A stretch of DNA of 64,000 nucleotides from Staphylococcus cornubiensis (GTDB taxonomy: Bacteria > Bacillota > Bacilli > Staphylococcales > Staphylococcaceae): positions 248,001 through 312,000 of the forward strand of contig NZ_FXUZ01000002.1 of assembly GCF_900183575.1 (NCBI RefSeq), given 5' to 3'. Position 1 is the stretch's first letter; each line of letters starts with the position of its first letter. Positions 31,635-41,100 of this stretch are shown here, piece by piece. The notes beneath the pieces were generated by a model. It had not been told where the DNA came from and searched no databases. It saw only the letters and a program-made list of their open reading frames with translations. The position numbers and the translations under genes were made by a program.

Positions 31635-32427
31635 GTTAATCATTGGGCGTTTTCTTCCGTTAGATACAGTGATTCATAGATTAGATCCAAGGGCTAAACT
31701 AATATTTGTATTTTTATTTATTATTATTATTTTTATGAGCCATCATCCTTTAAGTTACTTATGGCTCGCCATCATATTACTCACGATGACGCAACTCGCA
31801 CGTATTCCATTATGGTTTCTCATTAAAGGTTTGTTGCCCGTCTTTTTCTTTTTAATTTTAACCTTTATCATGCACTTGTTTCTCACAAAAGGGGGCACAC
31901 GTTTGATTGAGTGGGGCTTCATTACCATTGATTCGAACGGAATTAGAGAAGGAATACTCATCGTGCTACGACTTGGATTTATTATGATTGTTTCAACGAT
32001 TTTGACATTAACGACGAGTCCATTGAATTTAACTGACGCATTTGATCGTCTGTTTAAACCGTTGAAATATATTAAAATTCCTGTCGCGGCGTTAAGCATG
32101 ATGATGTCGATTGCATTACGCTTTATTCCGACATTAATGGAAGAGCTAGATAAAATCATATTATCTCAAAAATCACGAGGCTCTGATATTAGTTCTGGTT
32201 CATTGATGGCGAGAATTAGAGCGTTCATCCCGTTACTCATTCCACTGTTTATATCCGCATTTCAACGTGCAGAAGAGCTGGCCATTGCGATGGAAGTGAG
32301 AGGTTATGATGCAAATGCAGAACGTACGAGTTATCGAATATTAAAATGGCAACTCAAAGATACATTATTAATAGTCAGCCTGATTCCAATTGCAGTAGTA
32401 TCGCTATGGTTAGGCCACACTTTTTAA
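31624..32427 (+). CDS. ecfT: ECF transporter transmembrane protein EcfT
   Basis: A 267-residue membrane protein starting MKDKLIIGRFLPLDTVIHRL. The start at 31624 has TGGAGG eight bases upstream; in-frame ATGs further up lie inside ecfA2. HRLDPRAKLIF begins the first membrane segment. The two coupling helices carry the X-R-G motifs (KSRGSDISSG and MEVRGYDANAE) that touch the ATPases. It completes the ECF energizing module. Confidence 0.96.
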   Translation: MKDKLIIGRFLPLDTVIHRLDPRAKLIFVFLFIIIIFMSHHPLSYLWLAIILLTMTQLARIPLWFLIKGLLPVFFFLILTFIMHLFLTKGGTRLIEWGFITIDSNGIREGILIVLRLGFIMIVSTILTLTTSPLNLTDAFDRLFKPLKYIKIPVAALSMMMSIALRFIPTLMEELDKIILSQKSRGSDISSGSLMARIRAFIPLLIPLFISAFQRAEELAIAMEVRGYDANAERTSYRILKWQLKDTLLIVSLIPIAVVSLWLGHTF

Positions 32428-32442
32428 AGAAAGGACGATATT

Positions 32443-33246
32443 ATGCAACGTGTCCTCGTTAAAATTAGTTATAACGGTGCACAATTTTTAGGATTTCAAA
32501 TTCAAAATGAAGGGCGCACTGTGCAAGGATACTTTGAAAAAATATTGAAGCGTATGCATCAACAGCATGTACGTATTCATCCATCGAGTCGAACGGATCG
32601 TGGTGTCCATGCAAAAGAACAATACTTTCATTTTGATACGCATTTAAACATTACGCCTGAGCGTTGGCAATATGCGATGAATAGTGCATTGCCTGATGAT
32701 ATTTATGTTCATGAAGTGCGCATGATTGATGCTGACTTTCATTGTCGCTATGACTGTGTCGGGAAGCGTTATCGTTATAGCATTTATCAAGCCGAACATC
32801 GCAACCCGTTTTGGTCACAATTGAAAACATTCGAGCCGAAAACTTTGGATATTGAAGCGATGCAACGTGCGGCACAGTATTTTATTGGTACGCATGATTT
32901 TACGACGTTTTGTTCGCAAAAAACAGAGGTTGAAAGTAAAGAACGTATGATATATGAAAGTCGAATTGAACTAACGGCAGAGGGTATAGATTTCGTGATT
33001 ACTGGTTCCGGGTTTTTATATAATATGGTGCGCGTGATTATGGCGTATTTATTAGAAGTTGGTAAAGGGAAGCGGTTAGCAGAAGACGTTCCGAATTTGC
33101 TCGCACAACAAGACAGAAACCTTGTACCGCACACTGCACCAGCTGAAGGACTGTATTTAGAGAAGATTTATTTAGCACCAGAGCAGTTAAGCGCAGACTT
33201 TGGTGACGACATTCAAATTCACTATAAAAAATCAACACAAATTTAA
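32443..33246 (+). CDS. truA: tRNA pseudouridine(38-40) synthase
   Basis: A 267-residue Tru[21 protein letters not shown]. The catalytic aspartate lies in [13 protein letters not shown] (about D52). [10 protein letters not shown] and [20 protein letters not shown] are the other family blocks. It modifies the anticodon arm of tRNAs at positions 38-40. It follows ecfT by 15 bases, the usual order in Firmicutes. Confidence 0.97.
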   Translation: MQRVLVKISYNGAQFLGFQIQNEGRTVQGYFEKILKRMHQQHVRIHPSSRTDRGVHAKEQYFHFDTHLNITPERWQYAMNSALPDDIYVHEVRMIDADFHCRYDCVGKRYRYSIYQAEHRNPFWSQLKTFEPKTLDIEAMQRAAQYFIGTHDFTTFCSQKTEVESKERMIYESRIELTAEGIDFVITGSGFLYNMVRVIMAYLLEVGKGKRLAEDVPNLLAQQDRNLVPHTAPAEGLYLEKIYLAPEQLSADFGDDIQIHYKKSTQI

Positions 33247-33255
33247 CGAAACACA

Positions 33256-33284
33256 TTGACTTTATACGCTAAAACCTATATCAT
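33256..33284 (+). promoter_or_regulatory. promoter of rplM-rpsI
   Basis: TTGACT (33256-33261), 17 bases, TATCAT (33279-33284): a near-consensus sigma-A promoter that gives a leader of about 165 bases. Confidence 0.8.
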
Positions 33285-33304
33285 AGTTAACGGTATTGTT
33301 TTAT

Positions 33305-33415
33305 ATCACCCCACGATAAGCCCCGGAAACTTATTGTGTTACAAGATATATAAGCAGGAAAGAGCAACAGCTAACGGAATAAATAGCGCACTGGATTGTT
33401 TCGTACAATCACCCA
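33305..33415 (+). ncRNA. rplM leader RNA (possible L13 leader)
   Basis: Two hairpins: CACGATAAG (33312-33320) with CTTATTGTG (33330-33338), nine pairs with one G-T, and GATTGT (33394-33399) with ACAATC (33405-33410) around TTCGT. L13 leader autoregulatory RNAs are known from low-GC Gram-positives; assignment to that family rests on position only, as I cannot match a covariance model by eye. Confidence 0.5.
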
Positions 33416-33455
33416 AAAAACTATAGAAACATTTATTCACTAGGAGGACTCAATT

Positions 33456-33893
33456 ATGCGTCAAACATTTATGGCAAATGAATCAAACATTGAGCGCAAA
33501 TGGTACGTTGTCGATGCTGAAGGACAAACATTAGGTCGTTTATCATCAGAAGTAGCAAGTATCTTACGCGGTAAAAATAAAGTAACTTACACACCACACG
33601 TTGACACAGGTGACTACGTAATCATCATCAACGCATCAAAAATCGAATTTACTGGTAACAAAGAAAACGATAAAATCTACTACCGTCACTCAAATCACCC
33701 AGGTGGTTTAAAATCAATCACAGCTGGAGAGTTAAGACGTACAAACCCAGAACGTTTACTTGAAACATCAATCAAAGGTATGTTACCAAGTTCACGTTTA
33801 GGTGAAAAACAAGGTAAAAAATTATTCGTTTATGGTGGCGCTGAACATCCACACGCTGCACAACAACCAGAAAACTACGAGTTACGTGGTTAA
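33456..33893 (+). CDS. rplM: 50S ribosomal protein L13
   Basis: A 145-residue L13, [20 protein letters not shown], the same length and start as S. aureus L13. It is an early 50S assembly protein. [20 protein letters not shown] and [20 protein letters not shown] are conserved. CTAGGAGG lies before the ATG. It is followed by rpsI after 19 bases. Confidence 0.98.
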   Translation: MRQTFMANESNIERKWYVVDAEGQTLGRLSSEVASILRGKNKVTYTPHVDTGDYVIIINASKIEFTGNKENDKIYYRHSNHPGGLKSITAGELRRTNPERLLETSIKGMLPSSRLGEKQGKKLFVYGGAEHPHAAQQPENYELRG

Positions 33894-33912
33894 TTAGAAG
33901 GAGGAAATGACA

Positions 33913-34305
33913 TTGGCACAAGTTGAATATAGAGGCACAGGCCGTCGTAAAAACTCAGTAGCACGTGTACGTTTAGTACCAGGTGAAGGTAACATTAAAG
34001 TAAATGATCGTGACGTACGTGAATACTTACCATTCGAATCATTAATCTTAGACTTAAACCAACCATTCGACGTAACAGAAACTAAAGGTAACTATGACGT
34101 TTTAGTTAACGTTCACGGTGGTGGCTTTACTGGTCAAGCACAAGCAATCCGTCACGGTATCGCGCGTGCATTATTAGAAGCAGATCCTGAATACAGAGGT
34201 TCATTAAAACGTGCTGGTCTATTAACACGTGACCCACGTATGAAAGAACGTAAAAAACCAGGTCTTAAAAAAGCCCGTCGTTCACCTCAGTTCTCAAAAC
34301 GTTAA
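33913..34305 (+). CDS. rpsI: 30S ribosomal protein S9
   Basis: A 130-residue S9 starting at TTG (33913), giving [20 protein letters not shown] as in S. aureus; AAGGAGG is eight bases upstream, while the ATG at 33907 is only two bases from it. The basic C-terminal tail [12 protein letters not shown] reaches the P-site tRNA anticodon. Confidence 0.97.
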   Translation: MAQVEYRGTGRRKNSVARVRLVPGEGNIKVNDRDVREYLPFESLILDLNQPFDVTETKGNYDVLVNVHGGGFTGQAQAIRHGIARALLEADPEYRGSLKRAGLLTRDPRMKERKKPGLKKARRSPQFSKR

Positions 34306-34325
34306 TATCGATTATATATTATATT

Positions 34326-34361
34326 TCAAGACATCTTCTCATTGTGGGAAGGTGTCTTTTT
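34326..34361 (+). terminator. terminator of rplM-rpsI
   Basis: AGACATCTTC (34327-34336) with GAAGGTGTCT (34346-34355), followed by TTTTT. Confidence 0.85.
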
Positions 34362-34568
34362 TATTGTTGAACTTTCTTTTTATTAATATGGATGTTTTGA
34401 AAAAGTGAGGTATCAACAACTTATAGAAAGAGACAAGTGATTGGAAGAAATAGAAATCAGACTTAATTTCTTGATAAGAGAGAGATGAAGCAACCAGACG
34501 AATTGAAAAATGTGGAAGTCATTATGGTATGATATATGACATCAATGCGTGTGAAATCAAAAGAAAGA

Positions 34569-34633
34569 CTGCTATGTTGTATAATGATAGGGTGATTGAT
34601 TTTGTCACCTTTATATCAATATACAAATAGCAG
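34569..34633. repeat. long imperfect hairpin of unknown role
   Basis: Arms of about 28 bases: CTGCTAT-G-TTGTATA-A-TGATA-GG-GTGA (34569-34595) with TCAC-C-TTTA-TATCA-A-TATACAA-ATAGCAG (34605-34633). Only a G bulge and a few unpaired bases interrupt it. It lies between rpsI and the convergent hydrolase gene, 20 bases past the hydrolase stop, without a clear T run. The rest of the 34362-34653 gap has no gene. Confidence 0.6.
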
Positions 34634-34653
34634 TTAAAGTCATATAAAATGTA

Positions 34654-35199
34654 TTATGCTTTGATCCAATCGTCAGTAGACATGACCGTTGAAAAATTGC
34701 TTAATGACGAAATAAATGCGTTTTGTACATCACTTGCTTCAACATCATTGCCATTAAATGTTAAAGTGCGTGTCGCAGTCGCATCATGAATCAACACAGG
34801 ATGGTAACCTAACTCAGCGGCAGCTCTTGTTGTAGAATCAACACACATATGCGTCATCATACCAGTAATGACGAGCGTATCAACCTCTAGCTGGTCCAAT
34901 GTTGCTTGAAGTTCTGTTTGTAAGAAACTGTTCGGAAAATGCTTCTCAATGATGATACTGTCATCTTGCAATGAGAGTTCAGAGTGTAGTGCCACGCCCT
35001 CTGTTCCTTTTTCAAAAAACGCTGGATTTGGTTGTGTATTGATATGTTGAATATAAATGATAGGTAAGTTTTTCGATTTAAAGTCATGCTCAAGTTGTTG
35101 AATATGATGAAGGGCCTTTTCTGGTTCGTGTAAAGCCATTTTCCCTCCACTGAAATAATCGTTCTGAACATCAATAATGAGTAAACCATATTTTGTCAT
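34654..35199 (-). CDS. cysteine hydrolase, isochorismatase family
   Basis: A 181-residue isochorismatase-like hydrolase, MTKYGLLIIDVQNDYFSGGK. The catalytic triad is visible: D10, K86 (IIEKHFPNSF) and C119 (TGMMTHMCVDSTTRAA). The preceding cis-peptide position fits the family. Members hydrolyse amides such as nicotinamide or biuret-like compounds, or isochorismate; the substrate here is unknown. GGAGG lies upstream of the ATG on the minus strand. It is convergent with rpsI. Confidence 0.9.
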   Translation of the reverse strand: MTKYGLLIIDVQNDYFSGGKMALHEPEKALHHIQQLEHDFKSKNLPIIYIQHINTQPNPAFFEKGTEGVALHSELSLQDDSIIIEKHFPNSFLQTELQATLDQLEVDTLVITGMMTHMCVDSTTRAAAELGYHPVLIHDATATRTLTFNGNDVEASDVQNAFISSLSNFSTVMSTDDWIKA

Positions 35200-35380
35200 A
35201 ACCCAATACCTCCTTAGTTTCTATCATTAGCATAAACGAGATGGACTAAATGATAAAGTCGTTGAGAAGCGGAAAGTAGATGACTATTAAAGGTAGGACC
35301 CTATGCATATATCATGTATAATAGGTTACATATATACTTGAGAAGGTTTTGAACTGGTGATTATGAAATGAGGTGAAATA

Positions 35381-36229
35381 ATGGGAACAATCAATATTTT
35401 AAATAAAGTGTTTTCCAAAAATATGCTAAGGGAATTAACACATGAAGGTAAAAGTGAGCTACTGGACAAGGCTTATCACCAAATTTTTAATGAACATGCA
35501 TCTCATCTAAATAATCATATTAAAATGCAACAACTTTACGCTGTGTTAAAAAAGGATTATCGTAATGAATATTTTTTTAAAAACACAATGTTAAACAAAT
35601 TACTTTTAGGAAAACATTCTTTAAATACAACTGTGGCTATGACTGAATTACCGGTTAATCGCTCAAAAGCAGATTTCATATTGATTAATGGTAAGGCGGT
35701 AGTATACGAAATAAAGACGAAGCTGGACTCTTTACAAAGATTGAACAACCAAATCATGGATTATTACTCAGTGTTTGATCATGTCGAAATCATTGTAGAC
35801 GAAGCACATCTTGATAAAGTAAAGGCATTATACTTAAATACGACGGTCGGAATTTCTGTGTTATCTAAGAAAAATACGATCAGTCAAAAACAGAAACCTG
35901 TCGAAAATAGGCAATGGTTAAATCATATAGCGATGTACAAAGTGTTAAGGAAAGCAGAAAGAAGTTCAATCATCAAAATGTTTTATGGATACAGTCCTGA
36001 AGTCGATCAATTTTCTGAGTATCAAGCATTATTAAAAATGTTCCAGAAAATTGAAATCGCGCCTTTGTATGAACAGTTTATTAGGCTATTAAAGAAAAGA
36101 AATACAGTTAAACTTTATCAAAATAATTTTATGAATGTACCGTATGAACTCAGATTTTTAACGTATTTTAGCCAATTCAAGAAAAAAGATTATCACAATT
36201 TAAATAAAGCATTAGGGGGAGGTAAATGA
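35381..36229 (+). CDS. sce7726-like protein with PD-(D/E)XK-type nuclease motif
   Basis: A 282-residue protein, MGTINILNKVFSKNMLRELT. A nuclease-like core is visible at VNRSKADFILINGKAVVYEIK: D98, then E110-x-K112 after a beta-hairpin turn, the pattern of PD-(D/E)XK enzymes. I relate it to the sce7726 family from memory; such proteins are often found in accessory regions and next to a partner gene. The gene is AT-rich. GAGGTG precedes the ATG. At its 3' end GGGGGAGG and an ATGA overlap would start a following gene, but that frame ends after 11 codons. Activity is unproven. Confidence 0.65.
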   Translation: MGTINILNKVFSKNMLRELTHEGKSELLDKAYHQIFNEHASHLNNHIKMQQLYAVLKKDYRNEYFFKNTMLNKLLLGKHSLNTTVAMTELPVNRSKADFILINGKAVVYEIKTKLDSLQRLNNQIMDYYSVFDHVEIIVDEAHLDKVKALYLNTTVGISVLSKKNTISQKQKPVENRQWLNHIAMYKVLRKAERSSIIKMFYGYSPEVDQFSEYQALLKMFQKIEIAPLYEQFIRLLKKRNTVKLYQNNFMNVPYELRFLTYFSQFKKKDYHNLNKALGGGK

Positions 36230-36261
36230 CGATTACAAAATGTAGGGAAATGGCAGAATAA
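36226..36261 (+). pseudogene. possible remnant start of a lost partner gene
   Basis: An ATG overlaps the stop of the sce7726-like gene (ATGA) and has a strong GGGGGAGG upstream, inside that gene. The frame gives only MTITKCREMAE and stops. This is the architecture of a coupled downstream gene whose body is missing. It could also be chance. Confidence 0.3.
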
Positions 36262-36460
36262 AAATGTTGCCTTTTCTACTCTTATTTCAAAATCAAAGTT
36301 GCTAAGTTATATGTAGCCTTTTTACAACGATATAGAGTACTTTAGAAAGGCAAGATACTAAGAAAAAATAAATTGAAGTATTAAACTCTAGACAATAGGG
36401 AACCCCAAAGCCCTTTAAACATATCATTTTCCTTTAACGTAAGCATCTACCAATAAAAGA

Positions 36461-36488
36461 TTGAATTTTCTGTTTTTTTGTGTAAAAT
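36461..36488 (+). promoter_or_regulatory. candidate promoter upstream of the MFS gene
   Basis: TTGAAT (36461-36466), 16 bases, TAAAAT (36483-36488). Twenty bases downstream lies a palindrome (36508-36526). It would give a ~225-base leader. The rest of the 490-base gap (36230-36719) is AT-rich with no gene seen. Confidence 0.4.
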
Positions 36489-36507
36489 TTAATTGTCATG
36501 ACATACA

Positions 36508-36526
36508 AGACATAATCTTATTGTCT
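36508..36526. promoter_or_regulatory. 19-bp palindrome, candidate operator
   Basis: AGACATAATCTTATTGTCT is an inverted repeat with one mismatch pair around its centre. Its place just downstream of the candidate -10 box fits a repressor site. A second short palindrome, TGTCATGACA, lies at 36494-36503. Confidence 0.4.
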
Positions 36527-36719
36527 AAATCGTTAATTTGAAACGCGACACTTTAAGTGAATGAGTTTGTTATGTCACGGTAGTCATTTCTGTTGCACTT
36601 TAATCAAAGAAAAGGCTATCAGTGACTATGTAGAAAGATAGGGTGAAAGAAATAGAGCTACGAAGAGTTGTTTCATAAAAGGGATTAAACAGTAAAGTAG
36701 GTATTTTAAAGGAGACATC

Positions 36720-37880
36720 ATGAATAAAAGTATTATGGTATATCTGGTTTCTTATGCTTTGATTATATTGGGGAATAGTGCTACATTTGTCGCTGTATAT
36801 TGGATTATTGGTGAAAAATCAACGTATTCAACTTTAGCTCTCGTCGTTTCAATCGTCTTTTTCATTAGATTTCTGACGTCTAGAATCATCACCAACAAAA
36901 TTGATTTGTTTCATCATGTGAAGTTATATAGTCATTTGTTTATTACAAGAATTGTCATTTTGATTGTTGTGTTGTTTTCACTAAAATTTGTGGATTATGT
37001 ATGGACGGTCTGTTTATTAACGATTGTTTTGAACTGTTTAGACGTGGTCAGTGGGTCGATTACGCCAAAATTTATTAAGAGTTTTGGAGAAGCACACATC
37101 GTTAAATTAAATTCATATATCTCAATTGTTGAAAAAGTGCTATATGTATTAGGGATGACAATAGGATCATTTTTAATCGCAAGAACAGAGATTAATGTTA
37201 TCTTATATATTGAGTTGGTAATGTATGCTGTCAGTTTAGTCCTCATATTATCGATATCAAAAGATTTATTTTACAATTTTGAAAAGATTGCTCAAGAAGA
37301 AGAGAGTGATAGTTACGACACTTCTATTGTGAACTATATTTTGATTATAGCGATTGCAGCCAATATCATGATTACACCATATACAGCGCTGATCATACCG
37401 TACATTAGGGAAAAAATTAGTGCCAATCCTGATATCTTTACTGCAACGGAAGTATTTATGATGATAGGGGGCGTATTAACAGGGATATTGATATCAAAAT
37501 ATTTAACACTAGATTCGTATCAATCTGATAGGTTATTTGTATTGAGTGCGGTCGCTCAAGGTATTTTAGTCATACTCCTGTCGTTTAATTCCAATTTAGT
37601 AGTCTATTTTATCGTCATGACACTTTTAGGGGTGTGTATTACGACATTTAATATTCCGTTTTCTATCATTTTACAAAGTAAGGTGCCAATCAAAGCTATC
37701 GGAAAGGCAAAATCTCATATTATCAGCATATCGACTATATTTTCAGCAATTTCCTATGTTTTATCGTCGTTTTTGGTTAAATATGTTGATATCGCACACA
37801 TATATATCATTTTTCCAGTATTAGGTATTATGACATTGGTCGTTTATAAATTTAGAGGAAGAATTAAAATAGGGACGTAA
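36720..37880 (+). CDS. MFS-type membrane transporter
   Basis: A 386-residue protein, MNKSIMVYLVSYALIILGNS, with about 12 hydrophobic segments in two halves separated by a charged loop near residues 180-200 (FYNFEKIAQEEESDSYDTSI). The overall pattern fits a major facilitator exporter, but conserved MFS loop motifs are weak, so substrate and direction are unknown. AAAGGAGA precedes the ATG. It is a single gene with its own terminator, next to the CRISPR-Cas locus and, like it, AT-rich compared with the core genes. Confidence 0.75.
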   Translation: MNKSIMVYLVSYALIILGNSATFVAVYWIIGEKSTYSTLALVVSIVFFIRFLTSRIITNKIDLFHHVKLYSHLFITRIVILIVVLFSLKFVDYVWTVCLLTIVLNCLDVVSGSITPKFIKSFGEAHIVKLNSYISIVEKVLYVLGMTIGSFLIARTEINVILYIELVMYAVSLVLILSISKDLFYNFEKIAQEEESDSYDTSIVNYILIIAIAANIMITPYTALIIPYIREKISANPDIFTATEVFMMIGGVLTGILISKYLTLDSYQSDRLFVLSAVAQGILVILLSFNSNLVVYFIVMTLLGVCITTFNIPFSIILQSKVPIKAIGKAKSHIISISTIFSAISYVLSSFLVKYVDIAHIYIIFPVLGIMTLVVYKFRGRIKIGT

Positions 37881-37887
37881 AAATAAT

Positions 37888-37924
37888 GAAAACCAAGACT
37901 TTTTATGAAGGTCTTGGTTTTTTA
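37888..37924 (+). terminator. terminator of the MFS gene
   Basis: AAACCAAGAC (37890-37899) and GTCTTGGTTT (37911-37920) form a perfect 10-bp stem, followed by TTTATT. Confidence 0.88.
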
Positions 37925-37932
37925 TTGCAATT

Positions 37933-38033
37933 AAAAAACCCCACTGACACAGTAGGGTGTTAATGAAATATTACATTGACGCTTTAAGCTTGTTTTAACT
38001 TAACTATGTTTATTTAGAACGAAGTAAAACTTC
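37933..38033 (-). ncRNA. tracrRNA of the type II-A CRISPR system
   Basis: Read on the minus strand from about 38033, the RNA opens with a complete anti-repeat (38030-37992). Its complement matches the array repeat along its whole length except for one base and a bulge (repeat GC against ACTTA). Downstream come AAGCUUAAAGCG (nexus-like), a small stem AAUG/CAUU, and the hairpin ACCCUACUG/CAGUGGGGU followed by six U, which ends the RNA at about 37933. The bulged lower stem GUUUUA/UAAAAC is as in SpCas9-type guides. It pairs with pre-crRNA for RNase III processing and Cas9 loading. Confidence 0.92.
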
Positions 38034-38039
38034 AAAATT

Positions 38040-38068
38040 ATAATATCATAAGTATTCACAATTATCAA
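38040..38068 (-). promoter_or_regulatory. tracrRNA promoter
   Basis: On the minus strand: TTGATA (38068-38063), 17 bases, TATTAT (38045-38040). The start about 7 bases further on falls at ~38033, three bases before the anti-repeat. Confidence 0.8.
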
Positions 38069-38083
38069 ATGATTTGCGATAAT
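38055..38083 (+). promoter_or_regulatory. candidate cas9 promoter
   Basis: TTCACA (38055-38060), 17 bases, GATAAT (38078-38083), preceded by an extended -10 TG (TGCGATAAT). It interleaves with the divergent tracrRNA promoter: the tracrRNA -35 lies in its spacer. Confidence 0.55.
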
Positions 38084-38115
38084 ATTAATAAATAAATTAA
38101 ATGGGGGTAAGTGTA

Positions 38116-41100
38116 TTGGTTCATCAACCTTATATTTTAAGTCTTGATATTGGTACAGGCAGTGTTGGTTATGCATGTATGGATAAAACGTTTAATATTT
38201 TAAAATACTATAATAAAGATGCGATTGGTGTTTACTTATTTGATGGTGCACAGACGGCTCAAGAACGTAGACAGTTTCGAACAACAAGACGAAGAAATAA
38301 TCGTCGTATTAAACGTTTAGGTCTATTGCAAGAAATCTTAGCGCCTTTAGTTCAAAATCCTAATTTTTATCAATTTCAAAGACAGTTCACATGGAAAAAT
38401 GACAACATGGACTTTAAAAACAAAAGTCTCTCTGAGGTTTTAAGGTTTCTAGGTTATTCTCCTAAAAAATACCCAACGATTTATCATGTACAAAAAGCAC
38501 TTTTATTAGAGGACAAAAAATTTGATGCAGAACTGATCTATATAGCGTTATACCATTTAGTGAAATATAGAGGGCATTTTCTTTTTAATCATTTAAATAT
38601 CGACAATTTAAATAATAATGAAAGTATGGACGATTTTGTAGAATTGGTTGAGCTATATGAAAGTATCAATCATATTTCTTTGAATCTTGATTACGAGAAG
38701 ATAAAAGCAATCTATGAAATTTTACAAGATAATGAAATGACTAAAAATGATCGGGAAAAAGCGATTGTTAAAATTGAGAAAGCACTTAAACATTTTTCAA
38801 AAATGCTCTTAGGTCTTAAATTTAAAGAAGGAGATTTATTTAATCAAGCTGACAATGCAGAGGAATTGAAAGAAGCAAAACAATCGCATTCTTTTGCTGA
38901 TAATTATGAGGAGAACTTAACGCCATTTTTAACGGTAGAACAATTAGAGTTGATTGAGAGTGCTAATAAAATCTATTTATCATTTACGCTTCAAGATATA
39001 TTAAAATGGGATAAATCAACGGATGACTCAAATGACAACAAGTCAATGGCCATTTCAAAAGTAGTAGCTTACGATAAATTTAAAAATGAACTAAAACAAG
39101 TGAAAGATATTGTATATAAAGCGGATCCAACGAAAGTACAATTTAAAAAGATTTTTGTTTCGAGTAAGGAAAGTTTAAAACAATATGAAGCAAAACCGAA
39201 AAAAGAAAATTTAAGCAAGCTCTGTTTATTCGATCAATATTTAATTAGACCTAAAGCACAATACAAAATACTGATTGATGAACTCAAAAAAATCATCCCT
39301 CAAGAGAGTCCATTATATTTTGAAGCGGAAAATGACACGTTGTTAAAAGTTTTAAATACGACAGATAATGCAAGTATTCCAATGCAAATCAATTTATATG
39401 AAGCAGAAACTATTTTGAGAAATCAACAAAAGTATCATGCTGAAATCACGGATGAAATGATTGAAAAAGTTTTAAGCCTGATTCAATTTAGAATTCCTTA
39501 TTATGTTGGGCCGCTTGTTAACGACCAAACAACAGCAAAATTTGGTTGGATGGAAAGAAAATCAAATGAACCCATTAAACCATGGAACTTTGATGAAGTT
39601 GTAGACCGTTCGAAAAGTGCGACTCAATTTATTAGACGTATGACAAACAAATGTACATATTTAATGAATGAAGATGTATTGCCGAAAAATAGTTTATTGT
39701 ATCAAGAGATGGAAGTATTAAACGAGATAAATTCAATTCAAATTCGACAACAAACAGATTCAAAAAGTCGTAAATACAGATTGACACCTAAAATAAAATT
39801 ATTTGCAGTAGAGCACATCTTTAAGAAATATAAAACAGTCAGTCATAGCAAATTTTTAGAAATCATGTTGAATTCGAATCATCGTGAAAGTTTTATGAAT
39901 CACGGAGAAAAGCTATCTATTTTTGGAACACAAGATGATAAAAAGTTTGTATCGAAATTATCTTCCTATCAAGACATGACTAAAATTTTTGGGAATATTG
40001 ATGGTAAAAGAGCACAAATTGAAGAAATTATTCTATGGATTACCATTTTTGAAGACAAAAAGATATTAGTTCAAAAATTGAAAGAAAATTATCCAGAGTT
40101 AACGTCACAACAAATCAATCAATTGAAAAAGTTGAATTACTCAGGATGGGGAAGATTGAGTGAAAGGTTATTAACACATGAGTATCATGGCCATTCGATT
40201 ATCGAATTGTTAAGAAATTCTGATGAAAACTTTATGGAAATAATCACGAATGATGTATATGATTTTCAGAGTTTTATAAAAGAAGAAAATCAGGTACGAT
40301 CAAACAAAATTCAATACCAGGATATTGCGGATTTAGCAACTTCTCCAGCTTTGAAAAAAGGTATCTGGTCAACGATTAAATTGGTGAGAGAGTTGACTTC
40401 AATATTTGGTGAACCAGAAAAGATTATTATGGAATTTGCGACAGAAGACCAACAGAAAGGTAAAAAGCAAAAAAGTCGAAAACAATTATGGGATGACAAT
40501 ATCAAGAAAAACAAATTAAAATCAGTAGATGAATACAAGCATATCATTGACGTCTCTAATAAATTGAGTAATGAACAGTTACAACAAGAAAAGTTATGGT
40601 TGTACTTATCCCAAAATGGAAAGTGTATGTATTCTGGGCAAAGCATAGATTTAGATGCACTACTATCTCCAAATGCGACAAAATATTACGAAGTGGATCA
40701 CATTATCCCAAGAAGTTTTATTAAAGATGATTCAATCGATAATAAAGTATTAGTCATTAAAGCGATGAATCAAACGAAAGGGGATCAAGTTCCGTTACAA
40801 TTCATCCAACGACCTTATGAAAGAATCGCTTACTGGAAAAGTTTAAATAAAGCGGGATTAATAAGTGACAGTAAATTGCATAAATTAATGAAACCAGAAT
40901 TTACTGCAATGGACAAGGAAGGATTTATCCAGCGCCAGCTCGTTGAAACACGCCAGATTTCGGTACATGTGAGAGATTTCCTTAAAGAAGAATATCCGAA
41001 TACGAAAGTGATCCCAATGAAGGCGAAAATGGTGAGTGAATTTAGAAAGAAATTTGATATTCCTAAAATACGTCAAATGAACGATGCACATCACGCGATT

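Noticed and set aside
36230-36719. A hidden gene in the 490-base gap before the MFS gene
   Set aside because: All frames are interrupted frequently; only promoter-like and palindromic sites are seen.
38101-38115. ATG at 38101 as the cas9 start
   Set aside because: No ribosome site upstream, and only about 11 bases from the predicted transcription start; the TTG at 38116 has GGGGG at good spacing and matches the usual Cas9 N-terminus. It remains an alternative.
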